64,000 nt of DNA from Aquipuribacter sp. SD81 (GTDB lineage Bacteria; Actinomycetota; Actinomycetes; Actinomycetales; JBBAYJ01): the NCBI RefSeq assembly GCF_037153975.1, contig NZ_JBBAYJ010000002.1:163583-227582 (forward strand), given 5' to 3'. Position numbers and translations under genes: made by a program. Of this stretch, positions 24,662 through 32,307 are shown piece by piece. Positions within the stretch are counted from its first letter, which is position 1. Each line of letters starts with the position of its first letter. The notes under the pieces are model-generated. The model saw only the letters and a list, made by a program, of their open reading frames with translations. It searched no databases and was not told the DNA's origin.

Positions 24662-26626
24662 ATGTCGCTCGTGACCCCTCGACCGGCCCGCGGGGCCGCG
24701 CGCACCGCCCCGCCCCGCCCGGTCGTGGCCGGCCTCCTCGCGGGACTGCTCGCCGTCCTCGTGGTCCCGGTGACCGCGTCCTCCGCCGGCGCGGCCGGCA
24801 CCCCGGGCGGCGCAACCGCTGACGGTGCCGCGCCCGTCCTGCCGGCCACCTCCCCCGCGCAGGACGAGACCGTGCCCGCCGCGCTGGTCGCCGAGGCGGC
24901 GAGGACCGTCACGGTGCTCACCGAGGACGGGGACGGCGGGCTCGACGTCGACGTCGTCGAGACCGGCAGCCCCGAGTCGGCCTCCGCGCTGGCGGCCAGC
25001 GCGCAGCAGGAGCCGGACGTGATCGCGGCCGCGGTGGCCGTCCCGGTGCGGGCGACCGACGGCGACCCGCTGCGGGCGCAGCAGTGGCCGCTGACGGAGC
25101 TGCAGGCCGAGCGCGCGTGGACGACCACGACCGGCCGCGAGCAGGTCGTCGCCGTGCTCGACACCGGCGTCGACGCGTCGCACCCCGACCTGCGCGGCGT
25201 CGTGCTGGCCGGGACCTCGACCACGGGCAGCGGCCGCGACGGCCGGAGGGACGTCGACGGCCACGGCACGCACGTCAGCGGCGTCGTCGCCGCGGTCGCG
25301 GGCAACGCGACGGGCGTCGCGGGACTCGCCCCGGGCGTCAGGGTGCTGCCGGTGCAGGTCCTGGACGACAGCGGCAACGGCCTGTCCTCGTGGGTGAGCG
25401 CCGGCATCGTGTGGGCCGCGGACCACGGGGCCGACGTCATCAACCTGTCCCTCGGTGGCCCGCAGTCCGACCCCGTGCTCGCGCAGGCCGTCGACTACGC
25501 GCGCTCGAAGGGGGTCGTGGTCGTCGCGGCGTCGGGCAACGAGTACGCGACGAGCGTGTCGTACCCGGCGGCCTACCCCGGTGTGCTGGCCGTCGGCGCG
25601 ACGTCGTCGTCGCGGCAGGTGCCGTCCTTCTCCAACCGCGGCTCCGCCCTGGACGTCGTCGCCCCGGGCGTCGGCGTGCTCAGCACCGTGCCGGGCGGCG
25701 GGTACGAGGCCTGGAGCGGGACGTCCATGGCCTCGCCCTACGCGGCCGCGAGCGCCGCGCTGCTGCGGGCGGCGCAGCCCGCGCTCGACGAGGCCCAGGT
25801 GCGGGCGCGGCTGGAGGGCACCGCCCGCGACCTGGGCGCGCGGGGCTGGGACAGCACCTCCGGCTACGGCCTCGTCGACCCCGTCGCCGCCCTGGCCGAC
25901 AGCACGACGGACCTCACGCCGCCGGGTCCCGTCACGCTCGGCGCGACCGAGGTCGGCACCGGCGCGGTGCGGCTGCGCTGGACCCCTCCCGCCGACGGTG
26001 ACGTCGCGGGCGTCGTCGTGGTGCGCGCTGCCGGGCTGCGGACCGTCGCCTCGCCCGCCGACGGCACGGTCGTGTACTCCGGCGCGCGGACGGACGTGCG
26101 TCTGGAGGGGCTGGCGCCTCGCAACGCCTACTCCTTCGCCGTGTTCGCCCGGGACGGCGCGGGCAACGTCGGCACCGCGCGGCTCGTGCAGGTGCAGGGT
26201 GTGCGGCTGTCGGTGTCGGCGCGCAGCAGCTCGGGCGCGACCCTCACCACCGCGACCTCCGGGCAGTCCGTCGTGCTGGGCGCGACCGTGGGCGACCACG
26301 TCGGCAAGCCCCTGACCGGCGTGCCCGTCACGTTCCAGGCACGCAGCGCGGGCTCCGTCGCCTGGTCGACCGTCGCGCGGGTGACGTCGTCCGACGGTCG
26401 CGCCGCCGCGACGCTGCACCCGACGCGGTCGGTGGAGTACCGGGCCGTCGTGTCCGGGACCGCGGGCGCACCGGGCCGCTCGGGGGCCGCGACCGGTCCC
26501 CGACGCCTCGACGTGCGCGCCGCCACGACGTCGACGGGACCGAGACGCCTCGTCCGCTCGGCCGTCACGACCTCGACGCCCACCCAGGCGCGGACGACGG
26601 ACCGGCTGCGCCACGCCTCGCGGTAG
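24662..26626 (+). CDS. secreted subtilisin-like serine protease (S8) with Fn3-like domain
   Basis: Protein of about 654 residues. A long signal peptide (VVAGLLAGLLAVLVVPVTAS) is followed by a propeptide-like region to about 130. The S8 domain shows Asp167 (VVAVLDTGVD), His201 (DGHGTHVSG), the oxyanion-hole Asn in AASGNEY and Ser355 (SGTSMASPYA). A fibronectin-III-like domain starts near 420 (GPVTLGATEVGTGAVRLRW), and a beta-sandwich near 510-600 (SVVLGATVGDHVGKPLTG) precedes a basic Arg/Thr tail. I chose the ATG at 24662; a GTG at 24605 would add 19 residues before the signal peptide. It stands alone and should be exported by Sec as an extracellular endoprotease. Confidence 0.93.
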   Translation: MSLVTPRPARGAARTAPPRPVVAGLLAGLLAVLVVPVTASSAGAAGTPGGATADGAAPVLPATSPAQDETVPAALVAEAARTVTVLTEDGDGGLDVDVVETGSPESASALAASAQQEPDVIAAAVAVPVRATDGDPLRAQQWPLTELQAERAWTTTTGREQVVAVLDTGVDASHPDLRGVVLAGTSTTGSGRDGRRDVDGHGTHVSGVVAAVAGNATGVAGLAPGVRVLPVQVLDDSGNGLSSWVSAGIVWAADHGADVINLSLGGPQSDPVLAQAVDYARSKGVVVVAASGNEYATSVSYPAAYPGVLAVGATSSSRQVPSFSNRGSALDVVAPGVGVLSTVPGGGYEAWSGTSMASPYAAASAALLRAAQPALDEAQVRARLEGTARDLGARGWDSTSGYGLVDPVAALADSTTDLTPPGPVTLGATEVGTGAVRLRWTPPADGDVAGVVVVRAAGLRTVASPADGTVVYSGARTDVRLEGLAPRNAYSFAVFARDGAGNVGTARLVQVQGVRLSVSARSSSGATLTTATSGQSVVLGATVGDHVGKPLTGVPVTFQARSAGSVAWSTVARVTSSDGRAAATLHPTRSVEYRAVVSGTAGAPGRSGAATGPRRLDVRAATTSTGPRRLVRSAVTTSTPTQARTTDRLRHASR

Positions 26627-26702
26627 CCGCGGTGTCAGCCCGGGCCTGGGCGCTCCTGCGCGGTGCCGCAGCCCGCTCGCCCGGTCGCGGCAGGATGCCG
26701 CC

Positions 26703-27335
26703 GTGACCGAGCAGTCGCTGACGCCCCGCTCTCCCGCCCCGCTGGAGACCACGACGGTCGACCTGGCGCCCGACGCCGCGCTCGTCGTCGTCGACGTGCA
26801 GTGCGGCTTCGACGAGCCGGCGTGGGGCGCCCGCGACAACCCGGACGCCGAGGTCCACGTCGCCGCGCTGCTGCGTGCGTGGCAGGCGACGTCGCGGCCG
26901 GTCGTGATCGTGCGCCACGACTCGGTGCACCCGGACTCGCCGCTGGCACCCGGCGGGACCGGCAACGCCCTGAAGCCCGAGGTCGTGCGCTTGCTCGTCC
27001 GAGAGCCCGACCTGCTGGTGTCCAAGACGGTGAACTCCTCCTTCCACGGCAGCCCGGACCTGGCGGCCTGGTTGTCCGGCCGCGGGATCCGGCAGGTCGT
27101 CGTGTGCGGCGTGCAGACGAACTTCTGCTGCGAGACGACGGCCCGGGTCGGCGCCAACCTCGGTTTCGACGTGCTGTACGTGCTCGACGCCACGTGGACC
27201 TACGACCTGCCCGGCTTCTCCGGCGGCACGGTCAGCGCGGCACAGCTGCGCGAGGTCACGGCGACCAACCTCGCCAACGAGTTCTGCCGGGTGGTGTCGA
27301 CCGGGACGCTGCTAGCGGCCGCGGCGGCCACCTGA
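26703..27335 (+). CDS. isochorismatase-family cysteine hydrolase
   Basis: Protein of 210 residues. The catalytic triad is visible: Asp in ALVVVDVQCGF (about 35), Lys in LVSKTVNSSFHG (about 106) and Cys in GVQTNFCCETTAR (about 140), with the cis-peptide region VVVCGVQT just before. The family includes nicotinamidases, isochorismatases and carbamoyl hydrolases; the TNFCCETT block and small size fit a generic N-carbamoyl/amide hydrolase. The start is a GTG. Alone on its strand between the protease and a repeat cluster, so no pathway is indicated. Confidence 0.9.
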   Translation: MTEQSLTPRSPAPLETTTVDLAPDAALVVVDVQCGFDEPAWGARDNPDAEVHVAALLRAWQATSRPVVIVRHDSVHPDSPLAPGGTGNALKPEVVRLLVREPDLLVSKTVNSSFHGSPDLAAWLSGRGIRQVVVCGVQTNFCCETTARVGANLGFDVLYVLDATWTYDLPGFSGGTVSAAQLREVTATNLANEFCRVVSTGTLLAAAAAT

Positions 27336-27378
27336 CCAGCCGCGGCTGCTCCCGAACTGCTGCTGCGGCGGGCGATCG

Positions 27379-27447
27379 GTCGTGCACGACCAGCGGAGGG
27401 AGGGTCCTGCGCCGTGATGGTCGATGCACGACTGTGTCGTGCACGAC
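27379..27447. repeat. cluster B of GTCGTGCACGAC palindromes
   Basis: Exact 12-bp palindromes at 27379-27390 and 27436-27447, with a decayed copy at 27421-27432. The cluster sits in the 352-bp gap 27336-27687 before the lipoprotein gene. Nothing else structured was seen in that gap. Confidence 0.8.
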
Positions 27448-27687
27448 CTGCTCGCGGTCCGTGGGCCCCTCCGCGCCGGTCACGTCCGGGCCGGTCGGGG
27501 CACCTGTCTTTCCGGGCATCGCGGCGGAGGGAGACGTGTGAGCAGAGCCTGTTCCGGTCACGTGTCGACGTGTGGCCTCGCCCTGCGTCACGACGCGCCG
27601 AGCAGCAGGAGGGGCTGTGGACAGGAGGGTCGGAGCCGGTCACGCGGTGAGGCACTATGTCGCCGGACGACGCGAGGGGAGATCGCC

Positions 27688-28359
27688 GTGCACCTCCGAC
27701 AGGGCTGGGCCGCGCCGACGGGGCTGGTGCTGACCGCGGCCTTGCTGGCCGGCTGCACCGACGCGGACCCGGACGACGACGGCCCGACGGCCGCCGCTCC
27801 GCAGCCATCGGTCACCTCGGACGCCCCGTCTGAGCCGTCCCCCAGCGAGGCAGTGAGCGAGGAACCGTCCCTCAGCCCGGCCGACCAGGCAGCCGCGGAG
27901 GCGGAGGCGGCGTACGCGAGGTGGATCGCATTCCAGAACGACACCCTCCAAGCACCTCCTCCGATCTCGGGAGACGGCGAGGCGTCTGAGCAGGCCTTCT
28001 CGACGTTCGAGACATCCATACGAGAAGTCGGACAAGGCGAGGCCGAGGGCATCCTCATCAGCACGGTCGACCAGTACAACCAGGGCGGGTGGCGTCAAGT
28101 CGGGCGCACGGAGGTCACGTGGACAGACGTGAGAGAGGTGCTCTTGGACCCCGAGTCCCCGTCGGACGAGAGCATCACCCTGCGTGCGTGTCTGACGCCG
28201 GTCGATGTCCGGGTACTGAACGCCGACGGTGCTGACGTGTTTCCCGAGCTCGAGGCGACGCCTCTCGTGTCTGAGGCTGTCCTCGAACGCCCGATCTCCG
28301 GACAAGCCGATGGCTGGCGGGTAGCAACGACTCGGGTGGTAGAGGAAGAGGAGTGCTGA
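27688..28359 (+). CDS. secreted lipoprotein of unknown function, first gene of lower-GC cassette
   Basis: Protein of 223 residues. The N-terminus GLVLTAALLAGC has a lipobox LAGC (Cys about 21), followed by a Pro/Ser/Glu-rich linker and a globular part from about 75: helix AAEAEAAYARWIAFQND, then a mostly beta half with TEVTWTDVREVLLDPES, TLRACLTPVDVRVLNADG and GWRVATTRVVEEEEC. This resembles small NTF2-like surface lipoproteins of actinomycetes, an inference only. GAGGGGA precedes the GTG. The last seven bases overlap the next gene. Third-position GC drops towards the 3' end compared with neighbours, hinting at foreign origin. Confidence 0.82.
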   Translation: MHLRQGWAAPTGLVLTAALLAGCTDADPDDDGPTAAAPQPSVTSDAPSEPSPSEAVSEEPSLSPADQAAAEAEAAYARWIAFQNDTLQAPPPISGDGEASEQAFSTFETSIREVGQGEAEGILISTVDQYNQGGWRQVGRTEVTWTDVREVLLDPESPSDESITLRACLTPVDVRVLNADGADVFPELEATPLVSEAVLERPISGQADGWRVATTRVVEEEEC

Positions 28360-29279
28360 GTCATCTTGCGGTCGCAGCGGCGATGTGGCTGGCCGCTCAT
28401 CTTCTGGTCGCCTCTACCGGTGCCGCAATACCGACAGAGACAGGGTGCCCTCCCGGTCAACGCGCGGTGTTCGATGGCGGGTTCCGATGCGTCGTGATCA
28501 ACCCAGGCACAGGGCCGCAGAACCCTGACCAGAACTCAGGAACCCCCGGCGGTAACACGGATGGAGCGGCGGAGCAGTCCGACACATCTCGCCCTTACAA
28601 TGACTATTGCACCCGTCGCCAGGCCTTGCCCGACCCCCCGGCTGAAGATCCGATTTGGGCCGGTCGGGACCCAGCGGTTCACACGCTCATGCGCTGCTTC
28701 TTCGCTGGCCAGAGCGGCCCGGATGGGTTGCCCTTTGTGGACTATGTCAGGGCGGACGGCGAACCAGACACGGGACCCTTCATCGATCCTGCCGTTCTGG
28801 CCGAGATGGCTTTCGGCGAATTGGGTCTATCGCCCATCAACATAGGCATGGCCCCCGAGCCCGCATCGGACTCCTTAGGTCTGGTCGGTCTGCCTGTGTG
28901 GATGTGGGCGGACTCCCCCTCACCTGAGACCGTAGGGCCCGCCGGCTTCTCGATCAGCGCTGGACCCGTGAACCTGACACTCACAGCCCGAGTTGAACGC
29001 ATCGTCTGGGACATGGGGGATGGCACCTCAGTTACCTGTACGACAACGGGAACACCCTATGAGGCCCGCTTCGGGGCCATTCCAAGTCCCGACTGCGGGC
29101 ATGTCTACTCATCGACGAGTGCAGACCAGGCTGGCGGCGCCTTCTCGGTAACCGCCAGGTCCTATTGGGTGGCCGAGTGGACGACGAACACGGGACTGTC
29201 GGGAACGATGGAACGACAGCAGACGGCTACCGAGCAGGTGCGCATCGGGGAGTCCCAGGTCATCGTCACGCGGGACTAG
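28353..29279 (+). CDS. secreted PKD-like domain protein, second gene of lower-GC cassette
   Basis: Protein of 308 residues from a GTG that overlaps the lipoprotein stop; GAGGAAGAGGA precedes it. An N-terminal signal (LAVAAAMWLAAHLLVASTGA) leads into a Gly/Asn/Pro-rich linker. A core with paired cysteines follows (CTRRQALPDPPAED, LMRCFFAGQSG). The C-terminal domain has RIVWDMGDGTSVTCTTTGTP and CGHVYSSTSAD then FSVTARSYWVAEWTTNTG, matching PKD-like domains of actinomycete surface proteins. Codon use is clearly less GC-biased than neighbours and includes a TTA Leu codon at 28875-28877. No membrane anchor is seen. Together with the lipoprotein it forms a two-gene exported cassette of unknown function. 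Confidence 0.85.
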   Translation: MLSHLAVAAAMWLAAHLLVASTGAAIPTETGCPPGQRAVFDGGFRCVVINPGTGPQNPDQNSGTPGGNTDGAAEQSDTSRPYNDYCTRRQALPDPPAEDPIWAGRDPAVHTLMRCFFAGQSGPDGLPFVDYVRADGEPDTGPFIDPAVLAEMAFGELGLSPINIGMAPEPASDSLGLVGLPVWMWADSPSPETVGPAGFSISAGPVNLTLTARVERIVWDMGDGTSVTCTTTGTPYEARFGAIPSPDCGHVYSSTSADQAGGAFSVTARSYWVAEWTTNTGLSGTMERQQTATEQVRIGESQVIVTRD

Positions 29280-29358
29280 GTCGGAGCCGACAGTCCTCGA
29301 GCGGCTTCTTGCGGTCCCGGTCGACGACACGACGCAGCGGTTCGATGACGGCGCTCCG

Positions 29359-29482
29359 GTCGTGCACGACACAGTCGTGCATGCGCCGTCTGCGGAAGGA
29401 CCCGCCTCCAGCCGGTCGTGCACGACACAGTCGCGCGTGAGCCGTCTGCGGAAGGGCCCGCCTCCAGGCGGTCGTGCACGAC
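29359..29482. repeat. cluster C: 56-bp tandem unit carrying GTCGTGCACGAC
   Basis: Exact palindromes at 29359-29370, 29415-29426 and 29471-29482 recur every 56 bp. Two full units share GCCGTCTGCGGAAGG and CCCGCCTCCA between palindromes, and a third is cut after its palindrome. A decayed palindrome follows each copy at about 15 bp. The cluster fills most of the 296-bp gap between the PKD-like gene and the DNA ligase. Confidence 0.88.
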
Positions 29483-29575
29483 TTACCGCGAGCGGGCCGG
29501 GCCCGAGGGGCGCAGCCGGCAGCGGGGCGACGGCGCCCGCGGGTCAACGTCCGATCTCGTTGGCATGCTGGGCCC

Positions 29576-31147
29576 GTGCTGCTCGCGGAGGTCGTCGACA
29601 CGAGCCTGGCGGTGGGCGCCACCCGGAGCAGGACCGCGAAGGCGGAGGCGGTGGCCGCGCTGCTGCGGCGGGCTCCCGCCGACGAGGTCGCGCCCGCGAC
29701 GGCGTGGCTGTCCGGTGAGCTGCTGCAGGGCCGGGTGGGCGTCGGTCACCGCACCCTCGCCGGGCTGCGGGTGCCGCCGGCGGCCGAGGCCGGGCTCGAG
29801 GTCGCCGACGTCGACGGGACGCTGAGCGAGGTCGCGAGCGCGAGCGGCGCGGGATCGTCCGCCCACCGCACCTCGCTGCTGCGGGACCTGCTCACCCGGG
29901 CCACCGCCACCGAGCAGCGCTTCCTCGTCGACCTCGTGCGCGGGGAGCTGCGGCAGGGAGCGCTCGAAGGGGTCGTCCTCGACGCGGTCGCCCGGGCCGC
30001 CGACGTGCCGGCGGCCGCCGTCCGTCGCTCCTTCATGCTGAGCGGCAGCCTGCCGGACACCGCACGGACCGCCTTGGGCGACGGCCAGGCGGGGCTCGAG
30101 GCGACCGCGCTCACGCTCATGCGCCCCGTCCGTCCCATGCTCGCGAGCCCCGGCTCGTCCCTCGACGAGGCGATGTCCGCCCTCAGCGGCAGCCCCGCCG
30201 GCGTCACCGTCGAGCACAAGCTCGACGGCGCCCGCATCCAGGTGCACCGCGACGGCGACGACGTGCGCGTGTGGACGCGGACCCTCCGCGAGGTCACCGA
30301 CGGCGTGCCCGAGCTCGTCGAGCACGTGCGCGCCCTGCCCTGCACGACCGCGGTGCTCGACGGCGAGACCCTCAGCCTCGACGACGACGGTCGACCGCGC
30401 GCGTTCCAGGACACCATGAGCCGCTTCGGCAGCGACGGCCCCGCGGGCGCCGGGCCGGCCGGGCACGCCGACGCCGCCGTCGTCCTCAGCCCGTTCTTCT
30501 TCGACCTGCTCCACCTCGACGGCCGCGACCTCCTCGACGAGCCGCTCGCCGTCCGCCTCAACGCCCTCGCCGGGCTGCTCGCCGCCGACGAGCACGCACC
30601 GCTGCGCATGCAGGGCGTCCGGGGCGCCACCGCGGACCAGGCGGCGCAGGTCCTCGACGACGCGCTCACCTCCGGCCACGAGGGCGTGGTCGTCAAGGAC
30701 CTCGCGGCCCCCTACGCCGCGGGCCGACGGGGCAGGGCGTGGCAGAAGGTCAAGCCCGTTCACACCCTCGACCTCGTCGTCGTCGGCGTCGAGCGCGGCT
30801 CCGGCCGGCGCAGCGGCACGTGGTCGAACATCCACCTCGGAGCGCGCGACCCCGAGGGCGGCGAGCCCGTCATGGTCGGCAAGACCTTCAAGGGGATGAC
30901 CGACGAGCTGCTCGCGTGGCAGACGGAGACCCTCCCCCGCCACGCCCGTGACGGCGAGGACCTCGACGGCTACGTCATCGCGCTGCGACCGGAGCTCGTC
31001 GTCGAGATCGCGCTCGACGGCGCGCAGCGCAGCAGCCGCTACCCCGGCGGGGTGGCGCTGCGCTTCGCGAGGGTGCTCCGCTACCGCCCCGACAAGGACG
31101 CCGCCGAGGCCGACACGCTCGACGGCGTCCGGGCGCTGCTGCCGTGA
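29576..31147 (+). CDS. ligB: ATP-dependent DNA ligase (LigB type)
   Basis: Protein of 523 residues. An N-terminal helical DNA-binding domain (about 1-180) precedes the nucleotidyltransferase domain with adenylated Lys215 in VEHKLDGARIQVHRDG. Motifs III/IIIa (AVLDGETL, FFFDLLHLDG), IV (SGHEGVVVKDL) and V (RAWQKVKPVH) follow, then an OB-fold ending GGVALRFARVLRYRPDK. Size and order match the actinomycete LigB family, a second ligase beside NAD-dependent LigA. It seals nicks using ATP. The GTG start is followed by an open frame without in-frame ATG near it. Its stop overlaps the next gene (GTGA). Confidence 0.93.
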   Translation: MLLAEVVDTSLAVGATRSRTAKAEAVAALLRRAPADEVAPATAWLSGELLQGRVGVGHRTLAGLRVPPAAEAGLEVADVDGTLSEVASASGAGSSAHRTSLLRDLLTRATATEQRFLVDLVRGELRQGALEGVVLDAVARAADVPAAAVRRSFMLSGSLPDTARTALGDGQAGLEATALTLMRPVRPMLASPGSSLDEAMSALSGSPAGVTVEHKLDGARIQVHRDGDDVRVWTRTLREVTDGVPELVEHVRALPCTTAVLDGETLSLDDDGRPRAFQDTMSRFGSDGPAGAGPAGHADAAVVLSPFFFDLLHLDGRDLLDEPLAVRLNALAGLLAADEHAPLRMQGVRGATADQAAQVLDDALTSGHEGVVVKDLAAPYAAGRRGRAWQKVKPVHTLDLVVVGVERGSGRRSGTWSNIHLGARDPEGGEPVMVGKTFKGMTDELLAWQTETLPRHARDGEDLDGYVIALRPELVVEIALDGAQRSSRYPGGVALRFARVLRYRPDKDAAEADTLDGVRALLP

Positions 31148-32298
31148 CCGTCTCCCTGCCGTCCCGCGCCGACGTCGTCGTGGTCGGCGGCGGGGTGATG
31201 GGCACCTCCGTCGCCTTCCACCTGGCCGAGGCCGGCGTCGACGTGCTCCTGCTCGAGCGCGACGGGCTCGCCTCCGGCTCCAGCGGCAAGCCCGTGGGCG
31301 GGGTGCGGGCGCAGTTCTCCGACCCGGTCAACGTCGCGCTCGGCGCCCGCAGCCTGCGGGCCTTCGCCGACTTCGCGCGCCGCCCCGGCGACGACATCGG
31401 CCTGCGCCGCGTCGGGTACCTGTTCCTGCTCGACGACCCCGCCCAGCTGCCGGTGTTCGAGGCGAGCCTCGCGGTGCAGCACGCGCACGGCGTGACCTCA
31501 CGCCTCGTCGACGTCGCGGAGGCGACCCGGCTCAACCCGTACGTCGACGGCTCGCGGTACCTCGCCGCCGCGTGGTCGCCGGAGGACGGCTGGGCCCGTC
31601 CGGCCGCCGTCGTGCACGGGTACGCGGCCGCGGCCCGACGGCACGGCGCCACCGTGCGGACGGGCACGACCGTCACCGGTGTCGAGGTGCGCGGCGGGGA
31701 GGTCGTGGCCGTGGCGACCGCGGCCGGGACCGTCCGCACGTCGACGGTCGTGTGCTGCGCGGGCGCGTGGTCGCGCACCGTGGGAGCGATGGTCGGGGTC
31801 GACCTGCCGGTCGAGCCGCTGCGCCGCCAGATCGCCTTCTCCGCCCCGCTCGAGCGGTCCGTGATCGACCGGCCCTTCACGATCGATGCGACCTCGACCT
31901 TCTACGTGCACGGCGCCGACGACGGCGTGCTCCTGGGCTGGGCCGACCCCGACCAGCCGGTCGGTGACGAGCGGCGCTACGACCCCTCCTGGCTGCCGAG
32001 GCTGCGGGAGCGGGCCCGCCGCTGCGTGCCCGCGCTCGCCGACGTCCCCCTCGTCGACGGCTGGGCGGGTCTGTACGAGGTGACCCCGGACCGCAACGCG
32101 CTCGTCGGCGAGGCGCCGGACGTGAGCCGCTTCCTCTACGCGGCGGGCTTCTCCGGGCACGGCTTCCTGCAGGGACCCGCGGTCGGCGAGGCCGTGCGCG
32201 ACCTCGTCCTCGGCCGCGAGCCCGTCGTCGACGTCTCCTCGCTCGACGTCGCGCGCCTCGCGACCGACCGGCACGTGCGCGAGGTCGCCATCGTGTGA
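31144..32298 (+). CDS. FAD-dependent oxidoreductase (DAO / sarcosine oxidase beta-like)
   Basis: Protein of 384 residues. The N-terminal FAD motif VVVVGGGVMGTSVAFHLAEA is followed by LLERDGLASGSSGKPVGGVR, the pattern of DAO-fold amine oxidases, and the C-terminal GLYEVTPDRNALVGEAP and AAGFSGHGFLQGPAVGE close the FAD site. The family oxidises secondary or tertiary amines such as sarcosine, dimethylglycine or pipecolate. The GTG overlaps the ligase stop (GTGA). About 3 kb downstream lie lysine-catabolism genes, so pipecolate oxidation is possible but unproved. Confidence 0.88.
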   Translation: MTVSLPSRADVVVVGGGVMGTSVAFHLAEAGVDVLLLERDGLASGSSGKPVGGVRAQFSDPVNVALGARSLRAFADFARRPGDDIGLRRVGYLFLLDDPAQLPVFEASLAVQHAHGVTSRLVDVAEATRLNPYVDGSRYLAAAWSPEDGWARPAAVVHGYAAAARRHGATVRTGTTVTGVEVRGGEVVAVATAAGTVRTSTVVCCAGAWSRTVGAMVGVDLPVEPLRRQIAFSAPLERSVIDRPFTIDATSTFYVHGADDGVLLGWADPDQPVGDERRYDPSWLPRLRERARRCVPALADVPLVDGWAGLYEVTPDRNALVGEAPDVSRFLYAAGFSGHGFLQGPAVGEAVRDLVLGREPVVDVSSLDVARLATDRHVREVAIV

Positions 32299-32307
32299 GG
32301 CGCGCCC

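Noticed and set aside
23750..27193. A 1147-codon open frame on the minus strand
   Set aside because: It is antisense to the sigma, protease and isochorismatase genes, which have recognisable motifs; the frame itself matches no family.
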